A DNA stretch of 64,000 bases from UBA5796 sp040752455 (GCA_049324115.1 JBMOMN010000023.1:28136-92135), one strand, 5' to 3'. Positions 57,245 to 64,000 are shown, counted from the first letter of the stretch. The notes: generated by a model not told the origin, from the letters alone. Numbers and translations are program-made.

Positions 57245-58216
57245 TCAAGAGTTGTAGTGCGGCACCTGGCAGGCGCCGGTGATTTCCCAGCAATCGCCGT
57301 GGTGTTGGGTGTGACAGATCTTGCACTCCACCATCCCGCGCGGATCGTTTGCGACGACGGGTTCGAGACAGTACGGGCAGACGTGCTCTTCGACCTTGGC
57401 CAGTTGGATCTCGGACCTGCCGCGCCGCCTGGCCTTCACCGGTTTCCGCGCCGGTTTCGGGACGACCAATGCGGATGGCTTTGCCGCGTACCGGGTCGGG
57501 GTCAGGGCTGCGGCGGATACCGTTTTACGGGGCTTCTTCACCTTCGCAGCGCCCCGGACCTTCAGGCCTGCATCCCGTTTCGACGGACCGATCGCCGGCC
57601 AGGAGAGCTTCGGCAGCCTGGGCAGGGAGGGTTTCCTGAACTGCGGCAGTTTGGGCCGGGACAGGCTGGGCATTCGGAATTGCGGCCATTTGGGCATCTT
57701 GAACGCCGGGCGGCTGGATGATTTCCTGCCGCTGTCGCCGGGCTTTTTTGCCGGGGCCGGTTTTGGCGGCGCAGACGGGACCCTGGGCGCTGTCCGCCGC
57801 AGGACCAGCATCGAAAGGGAGATCGCCAGAACGCCGATCCCGACCTGGGCCAGCCCCAGCCAGTCCGGTTGCGCCAGGGTGGGCGTGAAGCCCAGTCCCA
57901 GCCGCCAGCCGGTGAAAAATCCCAAAATATTGAGGGATAAGAACAGGGTCGCCAGCGACACTACAAAACGGAAAACGATGTTCCATTTGCGCAGCACCAG
58001 CCGGGCGCTGATCCCGGCCAGCAGGCCCAGGGCCGCGTCCGCAAAGACGGCCAGGGCAATCTCCGGCGCATCCAACCCGGAGCGGAACAGGATCGCGATG
58101 CCGAGCGCCGCAGCGCAGCCGAGCAGGAACAGCAGCACCAGCTTGCGGATAAATCCGTTCCGTTCGGCAGGTTGGGAGGGTTTCACGGCGCTCATCGTTG
58201 CAGCTTGCATGGTCAT
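57245..58216 (-). CDS. Membrane-bound RING-type zinc finger protein, candidate E3
   Basis: The 323-residue protein has four N-terminal spans (about residues 24-138), a long basic Pro/Lys/Arg-rich cytoplasmic stretch, and a C-terminal binuclear treble-clef finger: C280PYC283, C298KIC301, His 305/306, C309, C316 and H320. This resembles the prokaryotic RING family. Its position between E1 and E2 genes makes it a likely E3 that directs conjugation to the membrane. There are 21 bases to the E2 gene and 13 to the E1 gene. Confidence 0.88.
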   Translation of the reverse strand: MTMQAATMSAVKPSQPAERNGFIRKLVLLFLLGCAAALGIAILFRSGLDAPEIALAVFADAALGLLAGISARLVLRKWNIVFRFVVSLATLFLSLNILGFFTGWRLGLGFTPTLAQPDWLGLAQVGIGVLAISLSMLVLRRTAPRVPSAPPKPAPAKKPGDSGRKSSSRPAFKMPKWPQFRMPSLSRPKLPQFRKPSLPRLPKLSWPAIGPSKRDAGLKVRGAAKVKKPRKTVSAAALTPTRYAAKPSALVVPKPARKPVKARRRGRSEIQLAKVEEHVCPYCLEPVVANDPRGMVECKICHTQHHGDCWEITGACQVPHYNS

Positions 58217-58229
58217 GGATGTCTCATCG

Positions 58230-59864
58230 TCAATCGTGCAGGCGCACCCGCCCGCGGGCTTTGTTGGCGGGTATGTCCTTGATCTTCACTTCGCCTTTGA
58301 TCCGCACCCGGCCTTTGGGCCTGATCTTCAACGGTTCGGACTGTTCGAAGTGGCGGAAGTGGAGGGCTTCGTTCAGGTCACCGCTCAGCTCATAGAAGCG
58401 GTATTCGTCGCCGTTGTTGGCCCGCAGGATGTGCAGGGGCGGCACGCCCACGCTCGACAGGGTGCGGTGCAGGAAGTTCTCCCCGCCGGTGATGCTGTGG
58501 GTCAGGGTGGCTTCGCGCAGCACGCCGCAGGTGGGACAATGCCCGGCCTCGAAGCTGACGTCGCTCAGGGGGCGCAGCACGGCTTCGACCGAGTGGCAGG
58601 TGGGGCATTCGAGGGACGTGATCAGCTCCTGGTCCAGCTCGATAACGGCAGCCTGCCCCAGGTCGGCGCGGGCGATGCGGAGCAAGTCGTCCAGGGTGGT
58701 GCGTTCGGCCCGGGCGGGCAGTTCGGTCACCTCGCCGTAAGTCCAATGGCTTTCGCAATCTTCGCGCGGCACGTAGGCGGTGGTATGCATCTGGTTGACC
58801 ATCCCGTTGAAGTGGGTCACTTTGCCCGCCTCGACCGGCAGGCTGTGGATCAGCTTGAGGGCCTCCTGCGACTGCATCCCGCCGATGATCGAGGCGATGG
58901 TCGGGGTGGTGGGCACTTTGCCGAGCAGGATGTTCTGGCGGGCCAGCAGCGGGCAGGAATAGCGCAGCGACAGGTCGCGCAGGGCCAACTCGTTGAGGGT
59001 GCATTCGTAGCAAGCGCCCTTGCCCGGCACGAAGACCCGCACCAGGCCGAGCAGTTCCTGGATCGCCCCGTCCACCCAGGGCTTGTCCATCCAGTAGCAG
59101 AAGCGGTTGACCGCCAGGCGGGCCTCGCGGTTGTCGAGGCAGCCGATCACCGCGTCCATGCGGCGGATGATGCCCAGCCCGAGGGCGGTGGTCACGTCCC
59201 CGTTCAGGTATTGGACGTGGACATCGGGGTTGATGGATTTGGCGCGGGCCGCGGCGACCTCGGCCTTGCTGCGGTTGTTGTCGTTTTCTCGGAAGAGCAC
59301 CGAGCGGCTCAGGTTGGCAGCTTCGACGTTATCGAAATCAATGATGAAAATGTGCCCCACGCCCATCAGCGCCAGGTTCTTGATCACCTCGTTGCCCAGC
59401 GCCCCGGCGCCGACCACCAGCACCTTGGCCCCCCGGACCTTGTCGCGCTCCCACCAGGAGATGAACTCGAACGTGCCGAGGCGGTCCTTTTGCAAATTGG
59501 GGATGCGCAGCGGCTTGTCGGACGAGATGGGGACGCGCAGCGGGCGGGAGACCGGCTCGTTCGTGGCCGGACGGGCCGACGTGGTCGCCGAATCCCCGGC
59601 CAGCTCCTTGGCCTGGGTGATGTTGGTCTCGTCTATCGCCCTGACGAACCAGCCCACGTTCGGGCGGGATTCGATCAGGCGGTTCTCTTCGAGGGCCTTG
59701 AGCGCCTCACGCAGGGTGGTGCGGCTGACGCCCAGTTGGGTCATCAGCTCGCGCTCCGGGGGGAGCTGCGTCCCGGGCCCCAGGCTGCCGTCCAAAAGGG
59801 AGGCGGCCAGGCGTCCGGCGGAGGTTTGGGCGAGGGTTTTATGAGCAATGGGATTAATTTTCAT
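58230..59864 (-). CDS. E1-like activating enzyme with N-terminal GntR winged helix
   Basis: Residues 6-76 are a GntR/FadR-type winged helix (PGTQLPPERELMTQLGVSRT, TLREALKALEENRLIE). Residues 130-350 are a ThiF/MoeB/UBA-type adenylation domain: VLVVGAGALGNEVIKNLALM (Gly 152/154/157), IIDFDNVEAANLSRS, NDNNRSK (Lys 200), CLDNREARL (Asp 244), and PTIASIIGGMQSQEALKLI. Zinc pairs are C285/C288, C420/C423 and C443/C446. C304 in RYSCPLLARQ is the best candidate for the thioester cysteine. The tail ends RGRVRLHD. The HTH fusion is unusual and suggests that it also regulates transcription. Confidence 0.93.
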   Translation of the reverse strand: MKINPIAHKTLAQTSAGRLAASLLDGSLGPGTQLPPERELMTQLGVSRTTLREALKALEENRLIESRPNVGWFVRAIDETNITQAKELAGDSATTSARPATNEPVSRPLRVPISSDKPLRIPNLQKDRLGTFEFISWWERDKVRGAKVLVVGAGALGNEVIKNLALMGVGHIFIIDFDNVEAANLSRSVLFRENDNNRSKAEVAAARAKSINPDVHVQYLNGDVTTALGLGIIRRMDAVIGCLDNREARLAVNRFCYWMDKPWVDGAIQELLGLVRVFVPGKGACYECTLNELALRDLSLRYSCPLLARQNILLGKVPTTPTIASIIGGMQSQEALKLIHSLPVEAGKVTHFNGMVNQMHTTAYVPREDCESHWTYGEVTELPARAERTTLDDLLRIARADLGQAAVIELDQELITSLECPTCHSVEAVLRPLSDVSFEAGHCPTCGVLREATLTHSITGGENFLHRTLSSVGVPPLHILRANNGDEYRFYELSGDLNEALHFRHFEQSEPLKIRPKGRVRIKGEVKIKDIPANKARGRVRLHD

Positions 59865-59882
59865 TTGATTTTCGAGTTTCTC

Positions 59883-59941
59883 TGGTATGGTGGTCAGACC
59901 AAATATACCAATACTATACCGATTTCCCCATTCGGAGTCAA
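59883..59941 (-). promoter_or_regulatory. Promoter of the ubiquitin-like operon with a FadR-like operator
   Basis: On the minus strand TTGACT (59941-59936) and TATAGT (59918-59913) are 17 bases apart. The predicted start, near 59906, falls in a nested dyad: outer arms TGGTAT (59883-59888) and ATACCA (59905-59910), inner palindrome TGGTCAGACCA (59891-59901). The inner core equals the textbook FadR consensus TGGTCNGACCA. The E1 start is about 40 bases further downstream. Confidence 0.82.
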
Positions 59942-59976
59942 GTGGTCGGGTTTAGGATATAAGTACTACCGGAATC

Positions 59977-60002
59977 AAAAAGACGGCCCACAAGAGCCGT
60001 CT
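59977..60002 (-). terminator. Intrinsic terminator of rplL
   Basis: On the minus strand AGACGGC and GCCGTCT close a hairpin with an 8-base loop, followed by TTTTTGATT. It separates the ribosomal operon from the ubiquitin-like operon. Confidence 0.9.
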
Positions 60003-60024
60003 CTCTGTTCTTGAAACTGTGGAA

Positions 60025-60405
60025 CTAGGCGACTTCGACGACCGCGCCGGCTTCTTCCAGTTTCTTCTTGGCGTCCATTGCGGCGTCTTTGCCGACTGCG
60101 GAAAGCACCTTGCCGCCGGCAGTCTCGGCCATGGTCTTGGCTTCGCCCAGGCCCAGGCTGGTGAGCTGGCGGATGACCTTGATGGTCTCGATCTTCTTGG
60201 GACCCGCGTCCTTGATGATGACGTCGAACTCGGTCTTCTCTTCGACGGGTTCAGCCGCGGCGACAGGGCCGGCGGCGGCAGCCATGGCGACGGGAGCGGC
60301 GGCGGAAACGCCCCACTTCTCTTCCAGCATTTTGACCAGTTCAGCAGCCTCGAGCACCGAAAGCTCGCTCAGCTGTTCGAGCAGTTTTTCAAGATTTGCA
60401 GCCAT
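60025..60405 (-). CDS. rplL: 50S ribosomal protein L7/L12
   Basis: The 126-residue stalk protein has the N-terminal dimerisation part (LEKLLEQLSELSVLEAAELV), an Ala-rich hinge and the C-terminal domain (EKTEFDVIIKDAGPKKIETI, LGLGEAKTMAETAGGKVLSA). It recruits translation GTPases such as EF-Tu. A terminator follows, and rpoB does not; most bacteria have rpoBC here. Confidence 0.98.
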   Translation of the reverse strand: MAANLEKLLEQLSELSVLEAAELVKMLEEKWGVSAAAPVAMAAAAGPVAAAEPVEEKTEFDVIIKDAGPKKIETIKVIRQLTSLGLGEAKTMAETAGGKVLSAVGKDAAMDAKKKLEEAGAVVEVA

Positions 60406-60469
60406 TGTTCAGTAACTCCTTACAAACGTGAGAGATTAATTTTGAGCGGATTTGCGTGATGGTTGCCGA

Positions 60470-61006
60470 TCACGCTGCGGCGGGCGATGCGCCCTGGTCG
60501 GCATAGGCCTTGAGGACAGCCGCCACCTGGCGTCCGGGTTCGGACAGGGTGCGGACGAGTTTGCTGGCAGGAGCCAGCAGCACGCCCAGCAGTTGGCCGC
60601 GGACGACCGGCAGCGGGGGCAGTTCGGACAGTGCTTTGACCTGATCGGCGTCCAGCAATCGCTTGTCCATGAACCCGCCCTTGACCTTGAGGGCCTCAAG
60701 ACCCTTGGTCGCTTCGGACAGGGCCTTGGCGGTCGCGGCGGGATCGGTGAACGCAAAGCTGGCAGCCGTGCTGTTGACCAGGAAGCTTTCGGGGGCTTCG
60801 AGGCCCCTGGTCGCGAACGCCCGGCGGGCCAGCGTGTTCTTGATCACGTGGAACTCGCCGCCCGATTCGCGGATCCTGGCGCGGATGGCGTCCAGGTTCT
60901 TCATGGTCGCGCCGGTGTATTCCACCAGGATCACGGCCTGGCTCTTGTCGAGCCACTCGCTGTACTGTTCCAACACTTCGTTCTTGCGCTGCTTCGAGAT
61001 AGCCAA
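60470..61006 (-). CDS. rplJ: 50S ribosomal protein L10
   Basis: L10 anchors the L7/L12 stalk on the ribosome. The best start is TTG at 61006, preceded by AGGAGGTAAATCC; this gives 178 residues starting (M)AISKQRKNEVLEQYSEWLD, the normal family N-terminus. Family parts include ILVEYTGATMKNLDAIRARI and HVIKNTLARRAF. The upstream frame opening is leader RNA, not protein. A likely attenuator hairpin lies just before the ribosome binding site. Confidence 0.95.
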   Translation of the reverse strand: MAISKQRKNEVLEQYSEWLDKSQAVILVEYTGATMKNLDAIRARIRESGGEFHVIKNTLARRAFATRGLEAPESFLVNSTAASFAFTDPAATAKALSEATKGLEALKVKGGFMDKRLLDADQVKALSELPPLPVVRGQLLGVLLAPASKLVRTLSEPGRQVAAVLKAYADQGASPAAA

Positions 61007-61188
61007 AGGATTTACCTCCTTTCTAAAAAAGTCTTTGCCTGTCACTTTCCAGGCAAAGACTTTTACGTGCCACGAGGGCAGGGAGAGTTTTCTCCAAGTC
61101 TCCACCTGGGCAGGGAATTAAGCCCTCAGCGAGGGCGCCCGCCGTCATTGGCGAAGTCAATTTTTGACAGGCAGCTAACGGGCAGGGA
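61007..61188 (-). promoter_or_regulatory. rplJ leader with attenuator-like hairpin
   Basis: Between rplA and rplJ lies a 182-base leader. At 61031-61041 and 61050-61060 an 11-bp perfect stem (GTCTTTGCCTG/CAGGCAAAGAC) with an 8-base loop is followed on the minus strand by TTTTTT. It ends about ten bases before the rplJ ribosome binding site. The position fits an L10-responsive leader controlling rplJL by attenuation. A match to the known L10 leader family was not tested. Confidence 0.65.
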
Positions 61189-61908
61189 TTACCCGATAAC
61201 CTCCATGGATTGGGCCAGATTGGGATCCACTTTGATACCGGGACCCATAGTGGTGGCCATGGTGATGCGCTTGATATAGGAGCCTTTCGCGCCGGACGGG
61301 CGGGCCTTCCTGATGGCGTCCATCAGGGCGGCCAGGTTCTCGAACAGTTTCTGCTCGTCGAACGAAGCCTTGCCGATCGGCACGTGGATGTTGGCGGTCT
61401 TGTCCAGGCGGAACTCGACGCGCCCGGCTTTGGCTTCCTGGATGGCGCGGCCCATGTCCTCGGCGTTGACCACCGTCCCGGCCTTGGGGTTCGGCATCAG
61501 GCCGCGCGGACCGAGGATGCGGCCCAGGCGGCCGACCTTGCCCATCATGTCCGGGGTGGCGATGGCTACGTCGAAATCGGTCATGCCGGCCTGGATCTTG
61601 CCCAGGGTCTCGTCGTCATCGGCAACCAGGTCGGCGCCGGCTTCGCGTGCGGTGGCAGCGCCTTCGCCCTGGGCGAAGACCAGCACCCGGACGGTCTTGC
61701 CCAGGCCGTGCGGCAGCACGACCACGTCGCGCACCTGCTGGTCGGCCTGGCGCGGGTCGAGTCCCATGCGCAAATGGATTTCCACCGTCGCGTCGAAGTT
61801 GGTCGTGGCAGTCTCTTTAGCCAGCACAACCGCCTGACGCGGCTCGTACAGAGCTTCGTTATCCACTTTGGCCTTGGCGGCCAGATATTTTTTACCGTGT
61901 TTTGCCAT
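61189..61908 (-). CDS. rplA: 50S ribosomal protein L1
   Basis: The 239-residue protein shows family motifs NFDATVEIHLRMGLDPRQAD, VVLPHGLGKTVRVLVFAQGE, LGPRGLMPNPKAGTV and FRLDKTANIHVPIGKASFDE. L1 forms the mobile stalk at the E site and can repress its own operon by binding mRNA. It lies between rplK and rplJ in the usual order. Confidence 0.98.
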   Translation of the reverse strand: MAKHGKKYLAAKAKVDNEALYEPRQAVVLAKETATTNFDATVEIHLRMGLDPRQADQQVRDVVVLPHGLGKTVRVLVFAQGEGAATAREAGADLVADDDETLGKIQAGMTDFDVAIATPDMMGKVGRLGRILGPRGLMPNPKAGTVVNAEDMGRAIQEAKAGRVEFRLDKTANIHVPIGKASFDEQKLFENLAALMDAIRKARPSGAKGSYIKRITMATTMGPGIKVDPNLAQSMEVIG

Positions 61909-61959
61909 GATTTATCTCCGTGGTCCAAGCGGGCGCAACTAAGCAGCCCTCCCACCAGT

Positions 61960-62385
61960 CTAGTCTACGACCGTCAATCCCATGCTGCGGGCGGTGCCCT
62001 CGATCTGGAGCATGGCGCCTTCGATGTCTATCGCGTTCAGGTCTTTCATCTTCAGTTCGGCGATCTCGCGCACCTGGGCGCGGGTCACCTTGCCGACCTT
62101 TTCCTTGTTGGGGACCGCCGAGCCTTTGGGCACGCCAGCTGCCTTGCGCAGCAGCACGGCCGCGGGCGAGGTCTTCAGGACGAAGGTGAACGAACCGTCG
62201 GTGAAGACGGTGATCTCTGCCGGGAGGATCTCGCCCGCGCGGTTCGAGGTGCGGGCGTTGTACTCCTTGCAGAAGGCCATGATGTTGATCCCATGGCCGG
62301 CCAGGGCGGGACCAACCGGCGGGGCCGGGTTGGCTTTGCCCGCTTCTAGCTGGAGACGGACGATTGCCTTAAGTTTCTTTGCCAT
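61960..62385 (-). CDS. rplK: 50S ribosomal protein L11
   Basis: The 141-residue protein (start ATG 62385) has the family pattern KAIVRLQLEAGKANPAPPVG, ALAGHGINIMAFCKEYNART and SPAAVLLRKAAGVPKGS. L11 forms part of the GTPase-associated centre with L10 and the stalk. It follows nusG in the standard secE-nusG-rplK order. Confidence 0.98.
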   Translation of the reverse strand: MAKKLKAIVRLQLEAGKANPAPPVGPALAGHGINIMAFCKEYNARTSNRAGEILPAEITVFTDGSFTFVLKTSPAAVLLRKAAGVPKGSAVPNKEKVGKVTRAQVREIAELKMKDLNAIDIEGAMLQIEGTARSMGLTVVD

Positions 62386-62501
62386 TGAATTCAAACTCCT
62401 TTGTGGTTTTAGCGGGCGATTTACGTGTACCGGACGTTCTTCCCGGTGTGGGACGCCCTCCCACCGTATCAAGCCGGATTAAGCGGCCTGTTACCGTTTC
62501 G

Positions 62502-63200
62502 TCAGGCTTTCTCCACCTGGAGAAAGTCCAGTTCCACGGGCGTCTCGCGCCCGAAGAAGCTGACCATGACGCGCACCTTGGTGCGCTCCATGTCAATTTC
62601 CGACACCACGCCGCGGAAGTCGTTGAACGGCCCGTCAATGATGCGGACCCGTTCGCCTTCCTTGAAGGTGACTTTGACGGTCGGGGCCTCGGCTTCCATG
62701 CGCTTGATGATCTGCGAAACTTCCTCGGGGCGCAGGGGGGTGGGCAGGTTGCCCATGCCGACGAAACCGGTCACGCCCGGCGTATTGCGCACGACGTACC
62801 AGGATTCTTCGGTCAGGATCATGTTGACCAGCACGTAACCGGGGAAGATGTGGCGCTCCACCGTGCGGCGTTTGCCGTCCTTGACTTCGATCTCCTCCTG
62901 GGTCGGGATGACCACGTCGAAGATCTTGTCTTTCATCCCCATGGTTTCGATGCGTTGTTCGAGGTTGTGCCGCACCTTGTTTTCGTAGCCGGAATAACAG
63001 TGGATCACGTACCAGGCGGGTTGCCCCTCTCCGGGTTCAGAATCAGGCCCGGCGTCCAGACCCGAAGCGGGTGACTCCACCGGAATCGCCTGATCGGACG
63101 CGGGCATTGGGATAGCGGGCGCGTCCTCAGGCTGGTCCATTTCGTCATCCGAATGAAGCTCATCATCCAGGATGGGTTCTTCGGGGTCTTGCGTTTCCAT
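62502..63200 (-). CDS. nusG: Transcription termination/antitermination factor NusG, extended
   Basis: The 232-residue protein has an NGN domain (AWYVIHCYSGYENKVRHNL, RHIFPGYVLVNMILTEESWY, VRNTPGVTGFVG) and a C-terminal KOW domain (FKEGERVRIIDGPFNDFRGV). NusG binds RNA polymerase and links it to ribosomes or Rho. An acidic, low-complexity extension of about 62 residues precedes the NGN domain (EEPILDDELHSDDEMDQPED) and is not part of the core family. It lies ten bases after secE. Confidence 0.97.
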   Translation of the reverse strand: METQDPEEPILDDELHSDDEMDQPEDAPAIPMPASDQAIPVESPASGLDAGPDSEPGEGQPAWYVIHCYSGYENKVRHNLEQRIETMGMKDKIFDVVIPTQEEIEVKDGKRRTVERHIFPGYVLVNMILTEESWYVVRNTPGVTGFVGMGNLPTPLRPEEVSQIIKRMEAEAPTVKVTFKEGERVRIIDGPFNDFRGVVSEIDMERTKVRVMVSFFGRETPVELDFLQVEKA

Positions 63201-63210
63201 GTTTCTCTCT

Positions 63211-63429
63211 TTACGAAATTCCCAGGATCAAATCGAAAAGCCTTGACGCCAGGAAATCAAAAAGTCCCAGGAATAGGGCCATGAAGATCATAACAAGCAC
63301 GACAATCCCGGTCAACCGGCGGGCTTCCGGCCAGGTGGGCCAGGAGACTTTTCTGAGTTCGCCCACAGTTTCGCGGAAGAACCGCTGGACGGGGTTTGCC
63401 CGCTTGCGAGTTTCTTTTTTATCGGCCAC
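63211..63429 (-). CDS. secE: Preprotein translocase subunit SecE
   Basis: The 72-residue protein has the amphipathic helix motif VQRFFRETVGELRKVSWPTW followed by one span (LTGIVVLVMIFMALFLGLFD). It clamps SecY in the translocon. GTG 63429 is the preferred start because GAGGAA lies seven bases upstream; a TTG 15 bases earlier is the alternative. Confidence 0.93.
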   Translation of the reverse strand: MADKKETRKRANPVQRFFRETVGELRKVSWPTWPEARRLTGIVVLVMIFMALFLGLFDFLASRLFDLILGIS

Positions 63430-63509
63430 AGCAGAGTTCCTCAAACTTTCTTTGACGTTTAAAACGCCGCCTCACGACATTGCAAGGAGGAGGACGGCGT
63501 TGGTATTAG

Positions 63510-63582
63510 CAGGCCAGGCAGGACTCGAACCCACAACCGCTCGTTTTGGAGACGAGAGCTCTACCAATTGAGCTACTGGCCT
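63510..63582 (-). tRNA. tRNA-Trp (CCA)
   Basis: A 73-base cloverleaf on the minus strand: acceptor arms AGGCCAG and CTGGCCT, D-arm AGCTCAATTGGTAGAGC, anticodon stem CTCGT/ACGAG with loop CTCCAAA (anticodon CCA), T-arm GTGGGTTCGAGTCCTGC, and discriminator G. CCA is not encoded. Its position before secE is common in bacteria. Confidence 0.95.
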
Positions 63583-63589
63583 AAGTTTA

Positions 63590-63666
63590 GTTGCGTAGTT
63601 TCATGGTTCGTAGTTACGTAGTTCAACTTCCAAACTACGTAACTACGAAACTACCTCACTATCAAA
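63590..63666. repeat. Gene-less inverted GTAGTT array
   Basis: CGTAGTTACGTAGTT (63609-63623) and AACTACGTAACTACG (63633-63647) form a 15-bp perfect stem, with further GTAGTT and AACTAC words outside. It has the same word family as the arms of the four-helix-bundle cassette at 45864-46378 but contains no gene. Confidence 0.7.
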
Positions 63667-63837
63667 CTACTTCGTTTCCCGGTGCGCGGTGTGCTTGCGG
63701 CAACGCGGGCAATACTTGCTCAACTCCATCCGGCCGGGATCGTTGCGGCGGTTTTTCTCTGAGGTATAGTTGCGTTCCTTGCAGTCGGTGCAGGCGAACG
63801 TGATGGTCGGGCGGATATCTTTCTTCTTGGAAGCCAT
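63667..63837 (-). CDS. rpmG: 50S ribosomal protein L33
   Basis: This 56-residue protein begins MASKKKDIRPTITFACTDCK and ends RCRKHTAHRETK. It contains two CxxC pairs (CTDC, CPRC), the zinc-binding form of L33. It lies between tuf and the tRNA-Trp gene, a classic arrangement. Confidence 0.95.
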   Translation of the reverse strand: MASKKKDIRPTITFACTDCKERNYTSEKNRRNDPGRMELSKYCPRCRKHTAHRETK

Positions 63838-63875
63838 GTGTTACTTCTACGGCCCTTCTTGCGGGTCGTATCTCC

Positions 63876-64000
63876 TTACTCGAGGATTTTGGTGATGACG
63901 CCGGCGCCGACGGTCAGGCCGCCTTCGCGGATGGCGAACTTCTGCCCCTGTTCGAGGGCCACCGGGACGATCAACTCGACCGTCAGGTTGACGTCGTCGC
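63876..64000 (-). CDS. tuf: Elongation factor Tu, C-terminal end (5' part outside window)
   Basis: The last 41 codons of EF-Tu are present: DDVNLTVELIVPVALEQG, then KFAIREGGLTVGAGVITKIL and the final Glu before the stop. This is the domain III end of the GTPase that delivers aminoacyl-tRNA. The gene continues past the window's right edge. Confidence 0.95.
   Translation of the reverse strand, partial: DDVNLTVELIVPVALEQGQKFAIREGGLTVGAGVITKILE

Noticed and set aside
58230..59864. E1 as plain ThiF/MoeB of thiamine or molybdopterin synthesis
   Set aside because: It has an HTH fusion and sits in an operon with E2, RING, UBL and JAMM; no ThiS/MoaD-type cofactor gene is nearby.

Overview
This 64 kb GC-rich window looks like a chromosomal piece of a Chloroflexota bacterium, most likely class Anaerolineae. 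The placement is inference from gene content: an LexA box of the GAAC-N4-GTTC type, the DUF2089/DUF4097/SHOCT cluster, many quasi-repetitive intergenic spacers, and a complete ubiquitin-like conjugation operon. No rRNA and no CRISPR were seen. The only tRNA is tRNA-Trp(CCA).

Layout: 1-10 kb holds the uvrC 3' end, a TumE-like toxin-antitoxin pair, an orphan receiver protein, a membrane sulfatase-like enzyme, prfA, agmatinase, prmC, a PAS-GAF-HD-GYP protein and tsaC. 10-24 kb holds tsaD, an AT-rich fused BsuBI/PstI-like restriction-modification gene, an M24 peptidase, a GxxExxY gene, selA, an ADP-forming acyl-CoA synthetase, a D-cysteine desulfhydrase-like enzyme, and two FemAB genes flanking a RelE-type toxin-antitoxin module. 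24-29 kb is a surface polysaccharide cluster. 29-35 kb has a two-component system, RidA, a secreted helical protein and a subtilase. 35-40 kb is an RsbU/RsbW/RsbV-type partner-switching module. 40-44.5 kb is a zinc or manganese regulon: a Fur-family regulator with two matching operators and an ABC importer. 44.5-53 kb has a C39-like protein, SbcD, a PIG-L deacetylase, the DUF2089/DUF4097/SHOCT cluster, CorA and lexA with its SOS box.

53.3-59.9 kb is the most interesting region. It is a seven-gene minus-strand operon encoding E1, a membrane RING-type protein, a UBL-E2 fusion, a free UBL, a JAMM isopeptidase, a glycine-rich membrane protein with a divergent FHA domain, and a membrane VWA protein. 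The E1 carries an N-terminal GntR/FadR-type winged helix. Its own promoter carries a FadR-like palindrome over the predicted start site, which suggests that the activating enzyme represses its own operon. The operon follows rplL directly, where most bacteria have rpoBC. 60-64 kb is the ribosomal/translation block rplL-rplJ-rplA-rplK-nusG-secE-tRNA-Trp-rpmG-tuf, read on the minus strand.

A second theme is repeats. Three lone genes (one GxxExxY, two four-helix-bundle) each sit in a spacer whose flanks are inverted arrays of 8-12 nt words. Gene-less versions of the same architecture occur elsewhere. Related words are translated in frame inside both FemAB genes, and a palindromic element lies in frame inside the acyl-CoA synthetase.
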